Assembly: GCF_021556475.1 (NCBI RefSeq)
Contig: NZ_JAKGBZ010000017.1
Coordinates: 1 to 64,000, forward strand
Length of the DNA: 64,000 nt
Source: Acidiphilium iwatense
GTDB lineage: Bacteria > Pseudomonadota > Alphaproteobacteria > Acetobacterales > Acetobacteraceae
Direction of reading: 5' to 3'
The position numbers and the translations under genes are program-made. How positions within the stretch are numbered: the first letter of the stretch is position 1; each line of letters opens with the position of its first letter. Shown in pieces: positions 19,403 to 30,491 of the stretch. The notes beneath the pieces are model-generated. The model worked only from the letters and a program-made list of their open reading frames with translations, was not told where the DNA came from and did no database searches.

Positions 19403-20725
19403 ATGCAGATTACCGAGACCCTGAGCGATGGGCTGAAGCGTGGTTTCACCGTCGTCGTGCCGGGGGCCGATCTCACCGAGAAGCGCGAGAAGCGCCTCGC
19501 CGAGCTGTCGAAGACGATGCAGATGCCGGGATTCCGGCCGGGCAAGGTGCCGTTGTCGATGGTGCGCCGGCGCTTCGGCGATGCCGTCGCGGCGGAGGTT
19601 CTCGAAGCCTCGGTGAACGACGCGACCGACAGAATGCTGGCCGAACGCAGCTTGCGCCCAGCCGTCTCGCCCAAGGTCGAAGTGGTCAATCCCGGCACCG
19701 AGACAGATCTCGAATTCAAGGTCGAAATGGAGATCCTGCCCGAGGTAAAAATCCCCGACCTCAAGGCGATCAGCCTGACCCGGCCGAAGGCGCCGGTGAC
19801 CGAAGCGGAAATCGACGAGGCGATGGCCAAATTCGCCGACCAGCGCGCAAGCCTCGAACCGATCGAGGAAACCCGCGGCGTGGCAAAGGGTGAAATCCTA
19901 ACTGTCGATTTCCTGGGCAAGCTCGACGATGTGCCGTTCGACGGCGGCGCCGCGCAGGACACTGATGTCGAGATCGGCGGCTCGGGGTTCATTCCCGGCT
20001 TCGCCGAGCAGGTCGAAGGATTGGCGCCGGGTGAACATCGCGTCATCACCGTCACCTTTCCTGCAGACTATCAAGCCGCCAATCTCGCCGGCAAGGAAGC
20101 CACGTTCGACATTACCGGCAAGGCGCTGAAACGCAAGATTCCGGCGGTGCTGAACGATACCTTTGCCGAAGCCAATGGGTTCGAAAACCTCGCCGAATTG
20201 CGCAAATTCTTTGGCGAACGGCTCGAGGGAGCCCGCGCCGGCGCGAGCCGCATGAAGCTCAAGCGCGCATTGCTCGACAAGCTCGCCGAGCAGGCCGATT
20301 TTCCGACTCCCGAAACGCTGGTGGATGCAGAATTCGCGGAAATCTGGCGGCAGGTCGAAGCCGAACGCGCCGCCGACCGGCTCGACGCCGAGGACGCCGC
20401 GAAGGACGAAGCGACCCTGCGGAGCGAATACCGCGCCATCGCCGATCGGCGAGTACGGCTTGGCCTGCTGGTCGCCGAAATCGGTCGGTCCAACAACGTG
20501 CAGGTGTCCGAGCAGGATCTGCGTCGCGCGATGATCCAGGAATTGCAGCAATTCCCCGGCCAGGAAAAAATGATCGTCGATTTCTACCAGAAGAACCCGC
20601 GCGCCATGGACCGGCTGCGCGGCCCGATCTTCGAGGACAAGGTGGTCGATTACGCGCTGGAACTTGCCACGGTGACCGACCAGGAGGTTTCCCCCGAGGA
20701 ATTGTTCGCCGACAGCGACGACTGA
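19403..20725 (+). CDS. tig: Trigger factor, ribosome-associated chaperone and prolyl isomerase
   Basis: Binds nascent chains at the ribosome exit tunnel and assists folding. The protein has 440 residues, normal for the family. The N-terminal ribosome-binding domain contains the signature PGFRPGKVP near residue 45; a central FKBP-type isomerase domain follows ([16 protein letters not shown] through [17 protein letters not shown], about 160-245); the rest is the helical chaperone domain. The ATG start is preceded by TAAGGA. The order tig-clpP-clpX-lon is the standard protein quality-control cluster. The acidic C-terminus (ELFADSDD) is usual. Confidence 0.97.
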   Translation: MQITETLSDGLKRGFTVVVPGADLTEKREKRLAELSKTMQMPGFRPGKVPLSMVRRRFGDAVAAEVLEASVNDATDRMLAERSLRPAVSPKVEVVNPGTETDLEFKVEMEILPEVKIPDLKAISLTRPKAPVTEAEIDEAMAKFADQRASLEPIEETRGVAKGEILTVDFLGKLDDVPFDGGAAQDTDVEIGGSGFIPGFAEQVEGLAPGEHRVITVTFPADYQAANLAGKEATFDITGKALKRKIPAVLNDTFAEANGFENLAELRKFFGERLEGARAGASRMKLKRALLDKLAEQADFPTPETLVDAEFAEIWRQVEAERAADRLDAEDAAKDEATLRSEYRAIADRRVRLGLLVAEIGRSNNVQVSEQDLRRAMIQELQQFPGQEKMIVDFYQKNPRAMDRLRGPIFEDKVVDYALELATVTDQEVSPEELFADSDD

Positions 20726-20894
20726 CGCGAGGGGAGCAGCGACGACCGAAGGGGAATGGACGGCGCCCGCCCATCGGCTAATCTTGACTCCTGCGGCGTC
20801 CGGCCCGGCCTTGGCGAGGCGGAATGGATCTCGGCAGTTCGTTCGTTTCATACGGGTGCGGCGGCGCCGGCCCAGGTTCAAGAGGAATACGCCG

Positions 20895-21560
20895 ATGGAT
20901 CGGGACCCGATCGACATCTATATGAACAATCTCGTGCCCATGGTCGTCGAGCAGACGGCGCGGGGCGAGCGGGCCTACGATATCTTTTCGCGCCTTCTGA
21001 AGGAGCGGATCATCTTCCTGACCGGCCCGGTCTTCGATCAGGTCGCCTCGCTGATTTCCGCTCAATTGCTGTTTCTGGAGAGTGAAAATCCGTCGAAGGA
21101 TATCGCGTTTTACATCAACAGCCCCGGCGGCGTGGTATCGGCCGGCCTCGCGATCTATGACACGATGCAATATATTCGTAGCCCAGTAACCACCGTATGC
21201 ATCGGCCAGGCGGCCTCGATGGGCAGTCTGCTTTTGGCCGCAGGCGAAAAAGGCAAACGTTTCGCTTTGCCGAACGCACGGATCATGGTCCACCAGCCCT
21301 CCGGCGGCGCGCAGGGTCAGGCGGCCGATATCGAGATCCAGGCGAGGGAGATCCTTACGCTGCGCCGCCGCCTGAATGACATTTACGTGACCCATACCGG
21401 CCAGACTCTTGAGGACATCGAGCGCGCGCTGGAGCGCGATCGATTCATGTCCGCCGAGGAAGCCAAGGTTTTCGGACTAGTTGACGAGGTCGTGACACGG
21501 AACCCGATCCGTTCCGACTCGACCGTTAAGGAAATCAGTCCCGCGAAAAGCGGGGGTTGA
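20895..21560 (+). CDS. clpP: ATP-dependent Clp protease proteolytic subunit
   Basis: Serine protease that forms the barrel degrading proteins unfolded by ClpX or ClpA. The 221-residue protein shows the catalytic triad: Ser in [11 protein letters not shown] (about residue 107), His in [11 protein letters not shown] (about 132) and Asp in LRRRLNDIY. The ATG is preceded by AGAGGAA; a longer frame from 20784 has no family-like N-terminus. A gap of 169 bases after tig probably contains its own promoter, and 148 bases separate it from clpX. Confidence 0.97.
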   Translation: MDRDPIDIYMNNLVPMVVEQTARGERAYDIFSRLLKERIIFLTGPVFDQVASLISAQLLFLESENPSKDIAFYINSPGGVVSAGLAIYDTMQYIRSPVTTVCIGQAASMGSLLLAAGEKGKRFALPNARIMVHQPSGGAQGQAADIEIQAREILTLRRRLNDIYVTHTGQTLEDIERALERDRFMSAEEAKVFGLVDEVVTRNPIRSDSTVKEISPAKSGG

Positions 21561-21616
21561 TCGGGTCACCACCCACCCGACATCTATCCCGAAACTGTTG
21601 CAATCCGGCGACTCTT

Positions 21617-21646
21617 GGGGGTGGAATGCTTGTGCGATCCGCCCCC
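21617..21646. other. GC-rich hairpin in the clpP-clpX gap
   Basis: GGGGGTGGA (21617-21625) pairs with TCCGCCCCC (21638-21646) over nine positions with one G-U, enclosing a 12-base loop. No T-tract follows, so this is not a canonical intrinsic terminator. It could attenuate clpP read-through, stabilise the clpP mRNA end, or be neutral. Confidence 0.3.
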
Positions 21647-21708
21647 GGGGTCTAGTCTCTGACGGATTGATTGTGCGCCGCCGCTTTTGGGGCGCTGCTG
21701 GAGCGTTG

Positions 21709-22965
21709 ATGAGCACGAAATCAGGAGAGTCGAAGAACACCTTGTACTGCTCGTTCTGCGGCAAGTCCCAGCACGAGGTCCGCAAGCTGATCGCGGGCCC
21801 GACGGTCTTCATCTGCGACGAATGTGTCGAACTCTGCATGGATATCATCCGCGAGGAGCATCGCACCCATCTCGTCAAGTCGCGGGACGGCGTGCCCACT
21901 CCACGCGAGATCTGCAAGGTGCTGGACGATTACGTGATCGGCCAGGATCAGGCCAAGAAGGTGCTCAGTGTTGCAGTACACAACCACTACAAGCGCCTTG
22001 CCCACGCTCAGAAGAATAACGACATCGAAATCGCCAAGTCCAACATCCTGCTGATCGGGCCCACCGGCTCGGGCAAGACGCTGCTGGCGCAGACCTTGGC
22101 GCGGATTCTCGACGTTCCGTTCACCATGGCGGACGCGACGACGCTGACCGAGGCTGGTTATGTCGGGGAGGATGTCGAGAACATCATCCTGAAACTGTTG
22201 CAATCGGCGGATTACAATGTCGAACGGGCGCAGCGCGGCATCGTCTATATCGACGAGGTCGACAAGATCAGCCGCAAATCCGACAATCCCTCGATCACGC
22301 GGGATGTGTCCGGCGAAGGCGTGCAGCAGGCTCTGCTCAAGATCATGGAAGGAACCGTGGCCTCGGTGCCGCCGCAGGGCGGACGCAAACACCCGCAACA
22401 GGAGTTCCTCCAGGTCGATACCACGAACATATTGTTCATTTGTGGCGGCGCTTTCTCCGGGCTAGAGAAAATCATCGCCCAGCGCGGCAAGGGTTCGGGG
22501 ATGGGCTTCGGCGCCGATGTCCGCGACCCGAGCGAACGCCGCACCGGCGCGATCCTGAAGGACGTCGAGCCCGAAGACCTGCTGAAATTCGGCCTGATCC
22601 CGGAATTCATCGGCCGCCTGCCGGTGGTCGCGACGCTGGACGATCTGGATGAATCGGCATTGATCGAGATCCTGACCAAGCCGAAAAACGCGCTGGTCAA
22701 GCAATATGCCCGTTTGTTCGAGATGGAAGGAGTCAAGCTGAATTTCACCGACGATGCGCTGCGTGTGGTCGCGACCCGCGCGATTCTGCGCAAAACCGGT
22801 GCCCGTGGCTTGCGTTCGATTATGGAGCAGATCCTGCTTGTAACTATGTTCGACCTGCCGGGTCTCGACAGCGTCGAGGAGGTGATGATCAATGGCGAGG
22901 TTGCCGAAGGTCGCGCCAACCCATTGTTCCTGCATGGAAAAGAGCGGGCTGAAACAGGGTCTTGA
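21709..22965 (+). CDS. clpX: ATP-dependent Clp protease ATP-binding subunit ClpX
   Basis: AAA+ unfoldase delivering tagged substrates to ClpP. The 418-residue protein begins with the C4 zinc-binding domain (YCSFCGKS, then [10 protein letters not shown]). Walker A is GPTGSGKT near residue 116, Walker B region [12 protein letters not shown] near 180, and [14 protein letters not shown] lies in the small domain. The start at ATG 21709 matches the usual ClpX N-terminus ([14 protein letters not shown]); a longer frame upstream is not family-like. Lon follows after 147 bases. Confidence 0.97.
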   Translation: MSTKSGESKNTLYCSFCGKSQHEVRKLIAGPTVFICDECVELCMDIIREEHRTHLVKSRDGVPTPREICKVLDDYVIGQDQAKKVLSVAVHNHYKRLAHAQKNNDIEIAKSNILLIGPTGSGKTLLAQTLARILDVPFTMADATTLTEAGYVGEDVENIILKLLQSADYNVERAQRGIVYIDEVDKISRKSDNPSITRDVSGEGVQQALLKIMEGTVASVPPQGGRKHPQQEFLQVDTTNILFICGGAFSGLEKIIAQRGKGSGMGFGADVRDPSERRTGAILKDVEPEDLLKFGLIPEFIGRLPVVATLDDLDESALIEILTKPKNALVKQYARLFEMEGVKLNFTDDALRVVATRAILRKTGARGLRSIMEQILLVTMFDLPGLDSVEEVMINGEVAEGRANPLFLHGKERAETGS

Positions 22966-23112
22966 AGAGCTGCTTCTGCGCAGACCGGCCGGACCGCCGC
23001 ATGGATTGCGCGATCGCCATGGCCTCCCCATATCGCCTTTGTGGCCGGATAACCCGGCGCCGCGCTCTGTGCCGCTTCCGGGCAGGGCACGTGGATCAGG
23101 AAAGGTAGTCTA

Positions 23113-25542
23113 ATGTCAGAGACCGACCCCACCCGAAAACCGGGCGCCGGAATACCCTGCGGCGAACTGCTTTCGGTGCTGCCGTTGCGCGATATCGTCG
23201 TGTTCCCGCACATGATCGTACCGCTTTTCGTCGGCCGTGAAAAATCGGTGCGCGCGCTCGAAAGCGTGATGAAGGAAGATAAGCAGATCCTGCTCGTCGC
23301 GCAGAAAAACGCCCAGCAGGACGACCCTGCCGCCGAGGATATCTATGATGTCGGCACCGTTTCGACCGTGCTGCAGCTTCTCAAACTGCCCGACGGCACG
23401 GTGAAAGTGCTTGTCGAGGGCGTCCGGCGGGCCCGAATCACCGGATATAAGGAAACCGAGAGTCATTTCGAGGTCTATGCCGAACCGCTCGACGATGTGC
23501 GGCAGGAGGGCAAGGAACTCGAAGCCCTGGCCCGCGGCGTGGTCGCTCAGTTCGAGCAGTACATCAAGCTCAACAAAAAGATCGCGCCGGAAGTTCTGGT
23601 TTCGGTCAATCAGATCGACGATGCCTCCAAGCTCGCCGACACCATATCGAGCCATCTCGGGCTGAAGATCGCCGACAAGCAGGAATTGCTGGAAGCCTCG
23701 GCGGTTGCCGAGCGGTTGGAGCGCGTTTTCGCCCATATGGAAGCCGAAATCGGGGTGCTCCAGGTCGAGAAGCGCATCCGCAATCGCGTCAAGCGGCAGA
23801 TGGAAAAGACCCAGCGCGAATATTACCTGAACGAACAGCTCAAGGCGATTCAGAAGGAGCTGGGCGAGGGCGAGGATGGCAAGGACGAGACCGCCGAACT
23901 CGAAGAGAAAATCAAAACGACCAAGCTCTCGAAAGAAGCGCGCGACAAGGCGGTGGCGGAATTGAAGAAGCTCAAGACCATGAGCCCGATGAGCGCGGAA
24001 GCCACGGTCGTGCGCAACTATCTCGACTGGATACTCGGCATTCCGTGGAAGAAGCGCGGCAAGATCAAGAACGACGTGGTCGCGGCTGAGCGCGTGCTGA
24101 ACGACGATCATTATGGTCTGGACAAGATCAAGGAACGCATCGTCGAATATTTGGCGGTGCAGTCGCGCAGCCCGAAACTGCGCGGGCCGATTCTTTGCCT
24201 TGTCGGCCCTCCAGGCGTCGGCAAGACCTCGCTCGGCAAATCGATCGCCCACGCGACCGGGCGGAGCTTCGTGCGGATGTCGCTCGGCGGCGTACGCGAC
24301 GAGGCGGAAATTCGCGGCCACCGGCGGACCTATATCGGTTCGATGCCCGGCAAGATCATTCAGGGCATGAAGAAGGCCAAAACGTCGAACCCGTTGTTCC
24401 TTCTGGACGAAATCGACAAGCTGGGCTCGGATTGGCGGGGCGATCCCACCTCGGCGCTGCTCGAGGTTCTCGATCCCGAACAGAACGCGACCTTCAACGA
24501 CCATTATCTGGAAGTCGACTACGATCTGTCGGATGTGATGTTCGTCACCACCGCAAACAGCTTGCGTATGCCGCAGCCGCTGCTCGACCGCATGGAGATC
24601 ATCCGTATCCCCGGTTATACCGAGGATGAAAAAATCGAGATCGCCCGGCGGCACCTGATCGCCAAGCAATCCGAGGCACACGGTTTGAAACCGGAGGAAT
24701 GGTCGGTTTCCGACGATGTGCTGCGCGAACTGATCCGTACCTACACGCGCGAAGCCGGGGTGCGTAACCTTGAACGCGAGCTCGCCAATCTGGCGCGCAA
24801 ATCGGTCAAGGAGATCGTCACCAAAAAGGTTGCGAAAGTCGCAGTAACCCGCAAGAACCTTGAGAAATTCGCGGGTGTCCCACGTTTCCGTTTCGGCGAG
24901 ACCGAGGCCGAGGACATGGTGGGCGTGGTCACCGGCCTGGCCTGGACCGAAGTAGGTGGCGAAATCCTGACCATCGAAAGCCTGCTTCTGCCCGGCAAGG
25001 GAAACGTCAAACAGACCGGCAAGCTTGGCGACGTGATGCAGGAAAGTGTTTCGGCGGCGATTTCGTATATCCGCTCGCGCGCGATCCAGTTCGGGATCAA
25101 GCCTCCGGTGTTCGAGAAACGCGACATCCATGTCCATGTTCCCGAGGGTGCCACGCCAAAGGATGGCCCGTCGGCGGGCATCGCGATGGCGACGTCGATT
25201 GTCTCTGCACTGACGAGTATTCCGGTGCGCAAGGATATCGCCATGACCGGCGAAATTACGTTGCGCGGCCGGGTGCTGCCGATCGGTGGACTTAAGGAGA
25301 AGCTGCTTGCCGCCTTGCGCGCGGGCATCACCACGGTGCTGATCCCGAAAGACAACGAGAAGGATCTCGCGGAAATCCCGGAGAATGTGAAAAAATCGTT
25401 GAAGATCATTGCAGTATCTCATGTCGACGAGGTGATCGGGCAGGCGCTGGTGCGCAAACCCGAGCCGATCGACTGGGAAGAGCCGGTGGAACCGATTCCG
25501 CCACGTGCGGCTGAATCGGCTGGCGCCGCCCTGCCGCACTGA
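23113..25542 (+). CDS. lon: ATP-dependent Lon protease
   Basis: Homo-oligomeric AAA+ serine protease clearing damaged and regulatory proteins. The protein has 809 residues. It has a Lon N-domain starting [20 protein letters not shown], Walker [10 protein letters not shown] near residue 364, Walker B LLDEIDK, and a protease domain with catalytic Ser in PKDGPSAG (about 684) and Lys in GGLKEKLL (about 726). GGAAAGG upstream of the ATG is a good ribosome-binding site. A complete antisense frame over the whole gene is a codon-bias shadow. Confidence 0.98.
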   Translation: MSETDPTRKPGAGIPCGELLSVLPLRDIVVFPHMIVPLFVGREKSVRALESVMKEDKQILLVAQKNAQQDDPAAEDIYDVGTVSTVLQLLKLPDGTVKVLVEGVRRARITGYKETESHFEVYAEPLDDVRQEGKELEALARGVVAQFEQYIKLNKKIAPEVLVSVNQIDDASKLADTISSHLGLKIADKQELLEASAVAERLERVFAHMEAEIGVLQVEKRIRNRVKRQMEKTQREYYLNEQLKAIQKELGEGEDGKDETAELEEKIKTTKLSKEARDKAVAELKKLKTMSPMSAEATVVRNYLDWILGIPWKKRGKIKNDVVAAERVLNDDHYGLDKIKERIVEYLAVQSRSPKLRGPILCLVGPPGVGKTSLGKSIAHATGRSFVRMSLGGVRDEAEIRGHRRTYIGSMPGKIIQGMKKAKTSNPLFLLDEIDKLGSDWRGDPTSALLEVLDPEQNATFNDHYLEVDYDLSDVMFVTTANSLRMPQPLLDRMEIIRIPGYTEDEKIEIARRHLIAKQSEAHGLKPEEWSVSDDVLRELIRTYTREAGVRNLERELANLARKSVKEIVTKKVAKVAVTRKNLEKFAGVPRFRFGETEAEDMVGVVTGLAWTEVGGEILTIESLLLPGKGNVKQTGKLGDVMQESVSAAISYIRSRAIQFGIKPPVFEKRDIHVHVPEGATPKDGPSAGIAMATSIVSALTSIPVRKDIAMTGEITLRGRVLPIGGLKEKLLAALRAGITTVLIPKDNEKDLAEIPENVKKSLKIIAVSHVDEVIGQALVRKPEPIDWEEPVEPIPPRAAESAGAALPH

Positions 25543-25579
25543 CGTTCTGGGCGTTCGTGGCGGCTTAAATCAGCGTCAT

Positions 25580-25626
25580 GGGGCCGGTTTTTTCGTCGTC
25601 TTCGTTGACGAGAGGAAACCGGCCCC
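25580..25626. terminator. Perfect 11-bp inverted repeat downstream of lon (possible terminator)
   Basis: GGGGCCGGTTT (25580-25590) and AAACCGGCCCC (25616-25626) are exact complements separated by 25 bases that contain a further short CGTC/GACG pairing. The site lies 38 bases after the lon stop and about 100 bases before the HU start. There is no T-run after the right arm, so Rho-independent termination is only a possibility. Confidence 0.35.
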
Positions 25627-25729
25627 TCTACTGTGCGCGCCTTGAGTCGGGAACCGACATCGGGAACAGGTACGGACTTGTTTCCAGATGCTCCTTTCCA
25701 TGGCTTTTTCACAACCGGGAGACCAATCC

Positions 25730-26002
25730 GTGAACAAGATGGACCTCGTCGCAGACGTGGCGGAACAAACCGATCTTTCCAAGGCCAAGGCGGCGGAAGT
25801 CGTCGACGCGGTATTCACCGCGATCGAAAAGGCGTTGAAAAAGAAGCAGGAAGTGCGCTTGGTGGGATTCGGCACCTTCGGCACTGCACAGCGCAAGGCG
25901 GGAACCGGCCGCAACCCGCGGACGGGCGAGGAGATTAAAATCCCCGCGTCCACCTCGGTGCGGTTCAAGCCTGGCAAAACCCTGAAAGACGCGGTGAACT
26001 GA
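25730..26002 (+). CDS. hup: DNA-binding protein HU
   Basis: Small histone-like protein that bends DNA and compacts the nucleoid. Ninety residues, normal for HU. It contains the beta-arm signature GFGTFGTAQRKAGTGRNPRT and the C-terminal VRFKPGKTLKDAVN. I chose the GTG of V-N-K-M-D-L-V because this matches the HU N-terminus and has GGGAGA seven bases upstream; an ATG-started longer frame at 25688 adds non-homologous residues. HU after lon is a conserved arrangement. Confidence 0.93.
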   Translation: MNKMDLVADVAEQTDLSKAKAAEVVDAVFTAIEKALKKKQEVRLVGFGTFGTAQRKAGTGRNPRTGEEIKIPASTSVRFKPGKTLKDAVN

Positions 26003-26248
26003 CCGCGCGTTCGGCTTATTTCGGCTGCATTTCTGGGAATGATGCGAAACCTTTCTGAAGGGGCTCATTCTACGCACATCATTGCGACCCCGAACAACGC
26101 CAGGGGGAACCAATCCAGTCCATTTGATCGCTGGATGGTTTCGGCGCTATGCGCCTCGCACTGATGGTTGCGAACAACAGCTTGCCGTCGGGCTTGGTAC
26201 AGGCCTACTTGCCGATATTTTAGGGCGGCTCACGACGAATCGTGGATC

Positions 26249-26262
26249 GCCAAGCGCTTGGC
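26249..26262. other. 14-base perfect palindrome upstream of tRNA-Val
   Basis: GCCAAGCGCTTGGC is a perfect palindrome 11 bases before the tRNA. A short hairpin CACGA-CGAA-TCGTG sits just upstream at 26231-26244. The preceding 230 bases after the HU gene contain no gene that I can support. The palindromes could be a regulator site or processing structure; function unknown. Confidence 0.25.
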
Positions 26263-26273
26263 ATGAGATCCTT

Positions 26274-26345
26274 GGGCGGTTAGCTCAGCGGTAGAGCGTC
26301 TCGTTTACACCGAGAGGGCCGGCGGTTCGATCCCGTCACCGCCCA
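26274..26345 (+). tRNA. tRNA-Val (anticodon UAC)
   Basis: Acceptor GGGCGGT pairs with ACCGCCC, discriminator A. Anticodon stem TCTCG/CGAGA holds the loop TTTACAC, so the anticodon is TAC. D-arm GCTCAGCGGTAGAGC and T-loop GTTCGAT are standard. CCA is not encoded. Confidence 0.97.
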
Positions 26346-26479
26346 TTCCCGCACCGGACGACGGGTAGCACTGAAACCTCCGATCACACCCATCTGAACT
26401 GGAATTCATACCTGGGACGGCGATTCGTCAGCGCTGCACCCCATGTCCGTCTTGTGTTCGATTTTCGGAGGGCATCGCG

Positions 26480-26692
26480 ATGTTGACATGGACCAGACCG
26501 ATTCTCGCTCTTGGATTGGCGCTTGGTTTGGCTGCCTGCGGCTATTCGCCGGGCACCAGGGCTCTGACCGGCGGAATGCTCGGCGCGGGCGCGGGCGCGG
26601 GGATTTCCGCCTTGTCCGGCGGCAAACCGGCGACCGGCGCGCTGATCGGCGGTGGCGTCGGCGCTCTCGGCGGTGCGTTGACCGCCCCCTGA
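26480..26692 (+). CDS. Small glycine-zipper lipoprotein
   Basis: A 70-residue predicted lipoprotein. The N-terminal signal ends in a lipobox LAAC (Cys near 20), so it should be acylated and anchored in the outer or inner membrane. The rest is a Gly/Ala-rich helix (GGMLGAGAGAG, then GALIGGGVGALGG) with the GxxxG spacing of glycine-zipper motifs seen in small osmotically inducible or Rickettsia 17-kDa-type lipoproteins. GGAGG precedes the ATG. It sits alone between two tRNA genes. Precise role unknown. Confidence 0.75.
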   Translation: MLTWTRPILALGLALGLAACGYSPGTRALTGGMLGAGAGAGISALSGGKPATGALIGGGVGALGGALTAP

Positions 26693-26751
26693 GCACGCAC
26701 CCCGCTACGCTTGACGCCTGCCGGCCGGCGCTCTAGTAGGCTCCCCACGAC

Positions 26752-26828
<77 letters not shown>

Positions 26829-27012
26829 GTTTATTCAAGCTGGTCAACCATCTATCGCATAATCTTGATGGGATAATAACGGGGGATCTGGTCCTTCGCG
26901 GATTGCGGGGTTGACCTGTTCCGCGCGCAGTATGACATGCGGAAAGCAATCGGCATTGGTTGTACGATTTGGTGCCGATCCAACTCGGGAGCGTCATAGG
27001 GGGCTGATCACG

Positions 27013-27378
27013 GTGCAACCCATTCTTCACGACTATTTCCCGATCCTCGTGTTCGTGGCCATCGCGGGTCTGCTCGGAATCGCTTTCGTGGCGGGATCTC
27101 TGCTGGCAGCGCGCCAGAATCCATACGGCGAAAAACTGAGCGCCTACGAATGCGGATTCGAGCCGTTCAGCGATGCTCGCAGGAAATTCGATGTCCGGTA
27201 TTATCTCGTTGCAATTCTGTTCATCATTTTCGACGTCGAGATCGCTTTTCTGTTCCCCTGGGCGGTGAGCCTTTCGCGGATCGGCGCCTTGGGCTTCTGG
27301 TCGATGATCGGATTCCTCGCGATCCTCACCGTGGGGTTTATTTATGAGTGGCGTAAGGGTGCCCTTGATTGGGAATGA
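27013..27378 (+). CDS. nuoA: NADH-quinone oxidoreductase subunit A
   Basis: Small membrane subunit of complex I near the quinone-binding junction. It has 121 residues and three predicted helices, with the family segment YECGFEPF followed by [19 protein letters not shown] chose the GTG start with AGGGGG upstream because it places the N-terminus just before the first helix; the frame extends further upstream without family similarity. First gene of nuoA-N; the 184 bases after tRNA-Asp must hold its promoter, but I could not pick a convincing -35/-10 pair. Confidence 0.95.
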   Translation: MQPILHDYFPILVFVAIAGLLGIAFVAGSLLAARQNPYGEKLSAYECGFEPFSDARRKFDVRYYLVAILFIIFDVEIAFLFPWAVSLSRIGALGFWSMIGFLAILTVGFIYEWRKGALDWE

Positions 27379-27460
27379 TGATGGCATTGCGGCCGGAAAT
27401 GGACGGGGCATGACGAATTTGGTAAGCGGCCGTTGTGTGGCCTGATCGGGGACGCGTGAG

Positions 27461-28021
27461 ATGAACGCCGTGCAAGATACTGATATTGCGTGGAATCATG
27501 AGGCTCTATCGGCCGGGACCGACCAAGATGCCGTGATCCGCGGGATTACCGGCGAAATCGCCGGCAAGGGTTTCGTGGTCGCCAATCTCGACAGGTTGGT
27601 GAATTGGGCGCGCACCGGCAGCTTGTGGCCGATGACCTTCGGGCTCGCCTGCTGCGCGGTCGAGATGATCCATGCCTATATGCCGCGCTGGGATCTCGAC
27701 CGCTTTGGTGTCATCCCGCGCAATTCCCCACGCCAGAGCGATGTGATGATCGTCGCTGGCACGCTGACCAACAAGATGGCGCCGGCGCTGCGCAAGGTCT
27801 ATGACCAGATGCCGGAACCGCGCTGGGTGATTTCGATGGGAAGCTGCGCGAATGGCGGCGGCTATTATCATTATTCCTATTCCGTGGTGCGCGGCTGCGA
27901 CCGGATCGTGCCGGTCGATATCTATGTCCCAGGCTGCCCGCCAACCGCCGAGGCGTTGGTCTACGGCATCATGCAATTGCAGAAAAAAATCCGCCGCACC
28001 GGGACGATCCTCCGTGACTGA
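27461..28021 (+). CDS. nuoB: NADH-quinone oxidoreductase subunit B
   Basis: Peripheral-arm subunit carrying iron-sulfur cluster N2, the last electron carrier before quinone. The 186 residues include the tandem cysteines in GLACCAVEM (64-65), a third in [12 protein letters not shown] and a fourth in [11 protein letters not shown], the full N2 ligand set. The N-terminal 35 residues are a variable extension. Its end overlaps the nuoC GTG start by eight bases. Confidence 0.97.
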   Translation: MNAVQDTDIAWNHEALSAGTDQDAVIRGITGEIAGKGFVVANLDRLVNWARTGSLWPMTFGLACCAVEMIHAYMPRWDLDRFGVIPRNSPRQSDVMIVAGTLTNKMAPALRKVYDQMPEPRWVISMGSCANGGGYYHYSYSVVRGCDRIVPVDIYVPGCPPTAEALVYGIMQLQKKIRRTGTILRD

Positions 28022-28661
28022 CGCACAGGACCAGAGTGCCGGAACCGTGGCGGAGGCGCCCGTCGATCCTTTCGAATCGGCGCTCCGCGCGCTCGACGGC
28101 GTGAGAGACGTCTCGGTGGACCATGGCGAGCGGGTGGTGCGTGCAGCGCGCGGCTCCCTTGCAGATTTGATGCGCACCTTGCGGGGCGATCCGCGGTTTG
28201 CCTTCGAACAGTGCATGGATGTGTGCGGCGTGGATTGGCCGCAACGGGCGGAACGATTCGATATCGTTTATAATCTGCTGTCGGTGACGCGAAACGACCG
28301 GCTGCGGGTGATCGTGACCACTGATGAGGCAACGCCGATCTCCAGCGTGACCGCCATCTGGCCCGGTACCGCGTGGTGGGAGCGCGAGGTGTTCGATTTG
28401 TTCGGCGTCATCTTCGATGGCCTCGCCGATCATCGCCGGATTGTGACAGATTATGGATTCGAGGGGCATCCGTTACGCAAGGATTTTCCACTGACGGGTT
28501 ATGTCGAGCTGCGCTATGACGAGGAGCAGAAGCGCGTCGTCTATGGTAAGGTGGCGCTGACCCAGGAGTTCCGCAGTTTCGATTTTCTCTCGCCCTGGGA
28601 GGCGATGACGACTCTGCCCGGCGACGAAAAAGCCGACCCGAAAGCAGGAAGCAAGGCATGA
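28014..28661 (+). CDS. nuoC: NADH-quinone oxidoreductase subunit C
   Basis: Peripheral-arm subunit of complex I, 215 residues. The diagnostic C-terminal block is present: [28 protein letters not shown] and [14 protein letters not shown]. The start is a GTG inside the end of nuoB, chosen because it is the usual coupled position and removes a non-homologous N-terminus. The stop overlaps nuoD (ATGA). A short charged tail ends [10 protein letters not shown]. Confidence 0.95.
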   Translation: MTDAQDQSAGTVAEAPVDPFESALRALDGVRDVSVDHGERVVRAARGSLADLMRTLRGDPRFAFEQCMDVCGVDWPQRAERFDIVYNLLSVTRNDRLRVIVTTDEATPISSVTAIWPGTAWWEREVFDLFGVIFDGLADHRRIVTDYGFEGHPLRKDFPLTGYVELRYDEEQKRVVYGKVALTQEFRSFDFLSPWEAMTTLPGDEKADPKAGSKA

Positions 28662-29878
28662 GCGGTACTATGCGGCAGATCGTGCCGGTGACCGCGCCGG
28701 GACGGGACAGCCAGCTTGAGCGGCATACGGTCAATGTCGGCCCTCAGCATCCGGCGACCCACGGCGTCCTGCGCCTGATCCTGGAGTTGGAAGGCGAGAC
28801 GGTAGTCCGCGCCGATCCGCATATCGGGCTATTGCATCGCGGCACCGAAAAGTTGATCGAATACAAATCCTATCTTCAGGCGGTACCTTATTTCGACCGG
28901 CTCGATTACGTCTCGCCGATGTGCTGCGAGCACGCTTTCGCACTGGCAACCGAAAAGTTGCTCGGCATCACCGTGCCAGAGCGCGGCCAGTGGATCAGGG
29001 TGCTGTTTTCCGAAATCACCCGCGTGCTCAATCACTTGCTGACCGTCGTGCATCTCGCCCTCGATGTTGGGGCGCAATCACCGAGCCTGTGGGGCTACGA
29101 GGAGCGCGAGAAACTGCTCACCTTCCACGAAGCGGTTTCGGGGGCGCGATTCCACGCGAATTATTTCCGGCCGGGCGGAGTTTCGAAGGATCTGCCTGCC
29201 GGACTTGCCGAAGAAATCTGGGCTTGGAGCGAGAGTTTCCCGAAATTTCTCGACGATTTGCAGAATTTGCTGAACGAGAATCGCATCTTCAGACAGCGTC
29301 TGGTCGATGTCGGGATAATCTCGGCGGAAGACGCCCTTGGGATGGGATTTTCTGGCCCCAATCTGCGGGCGGCTGGCGTGGCGTGGGACCTGCGCCGCAC
29401 GCAGCCTTACGACAAATACTCCGAAGTCGAGTTCGACGTGCCGGTAGGGCGGCATGGCGACTGCTTCGACCGTTATCTCGTGCGCGTCCGCGAAATGGGC
29501 GAGAGCGTGAAAATCATCCGCCAGGCGCTGAAAAACATGCCCGAAGGCCCGGTAAAGGTTCAGGACAACAAGATTTCGCCGCCGAAGCGTGCCGAGATGA
29601 AGCGCTCGATGGAAGCCTTGATTCACCACTTCAAATTGTTCACCGAAGGATATCACGTGCCGGCCGGAGCGACCTATACGGCGGTCGAAGCGCCGAAGGG
29701 CGAATTCGGCGTCTATCTGGTGGCTGATGGCACCAATCATCCCTATCGGTGCAAGATCAGAGCGACCGGATTTTCGCATCTCCAGGCGATCGATCTGATG
29801 TCGAAAGGTCATTTGTTGGCTGATGCGATCGCCGTGCTCGGCTCGATCGATATCGTCTTCGGGGAAGTGGATCGCTGA
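28658..29878 (+). CDS. nuoD: NADH-quinone oxidoreductase subunit D
   Basis: The 49-kDa subunit that with NuoB forms the quinone site. 406 residues. Conserved segments: [39 protein letters not shown] and the C-terminal [11 protein letters not shown]. The HxxxH-like quinone-site histidine (HPATH) is present. ATG in ATGA overlap with nuoC; three bases separate it from nuoE. Confidence 0.97.
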   Translation: MSGTMRQIVPVTAPGRDSQLERHTVNVGPQHPATHGVLRLILELEGETVVRADPHIGLLHRGTEKLIEYKSYLQAVPYFDRLDYVSPMCCEHAFALATEKLLGITVPERGQWIRVLFSEITRVLNHLLTVVHLALDVGAQSPSLWGYEEREKLLTFHEAVSGARFHANYFRPGGVSKDLPAGLAEEIWAWSESFPKFLDDLQNLLNENRIFRQRLVDVGIISAEDALGMGFSGPNLRAAGVAWDLRRTQPYDKYSEVEFDVPVGRHGDCFDRYLVRVREMGESVKIIRQALKNMPEGPVKVQDNKISPPKRAEMKRSMEALIHHFKLFTEGYHVPAGATYTAVEAPKGEFGVYLVADGTNHPYRCKIRATGFSHLQAIDLMSKGHLLADAIAVLGSIDIVFGEVDR

Positions 29879-29881
29879 ACG

Positions 29882-30490
29882 ATGGACGAGACAGCAGATA
29901 TGGCCTTTGGTTTCGACGAGACGAGCGAGGCCGCGATCCCGGCGATCATCGCGAAATACCCGGAAGGCCGGCAGGCGAGCGCGGTGATGCCGCTGCTCGA
30001 TCTTGCCCAGCGGCAAATGGCGCGGCAGATTGGTCATGCCTGGGTGCCGCGCGCCGCGTTGGATGTCGTGGCCGATCGGCTCGGCATGCCGCGTATCCGC
30101 GTCTACGAGGTTGCGACCTTCTACACCATGTTTCATACGACGCCGGTAGGGCGGTTCCATTTGCAGGTCTGCACGACGACGCCGTGCTGGCTGCGCGGAT
30201 CGGACGTGGTGATGGAGGCGTGCAGCCGCGCTGCCGCGGCGGACGGGGAAACATTCACCGTCGAAGAGGTTGAATGCCTCGGCGCCTGCGTGAATGCACC
30301 GGTGGTTCAGGTCAACGACGATCTCTACGAAGACCTTGACGGACCGCGCACCAAGGCGCTCCTCGACTTGCTGCGGCGCGGCGAGACGCCAAAGCCGGGA
30401 TCGGCGATCGGGCGGCAGAATTCGGCACCCGAAGGCGGACCGACGACGCTGTTCGCCATCCCCGCCGAATCCGGCAGCGGAGCTGCGTAG
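29882..30490 (+). CDS. nuoE: NADH-quinone oxidoreductase subunit E
   Basis: The 24-kDa subunit holding [2Fe-2S] cluster N1a. 202 residues. Its thioredoxin-like domain carries the four ligands as CTTTPC (about 97-102) and CLGAC (about 134-138). The C-terminal tail after residue 165 is low-complexity and variable. nuoF begins immediately after the stop. Confidence 0.96.
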   Translation: MDETADMAFGFDETSEAAIPAIIAKYPEGRQASAVMPLLDLAQRQMARQIGHAWVPRAALDVVADRLGMPRIRVYEVATFYTMFHTTPVGRFHLQVCTTTPCWLRGSDVVMEACSRAAAADGETFTVEEVECLGACVNAPVVQVNDDLYEDLDGPRTKALLDLLRRGETPKPGSAIGRQNSAPEGGPTTLFAIPAESGSGAA

Positions 30491-30491
30491 A

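Noticed and set aside
20783-20815. CTTGACT...CCCGGCCT as a heat-shock (sigma-32) promoter before clpP
   Set aside because: The -35 part is reasonable but the -10 part matches poorly; not enough to call.
23116-25539. 807-codon open frame antisense to the whole of lon
   Set aside because: It is a codon-bias shadow: strong third-position GC in lon removes stops in that antisense frame. The product has no recognisable domain, and lon itself is unambiguous.
26911-26936. TTGACC...TATGAC as the nuo promoter
   Set aside because: The spacer is only 14 bases, too short for a normal sigma-70 promoter.
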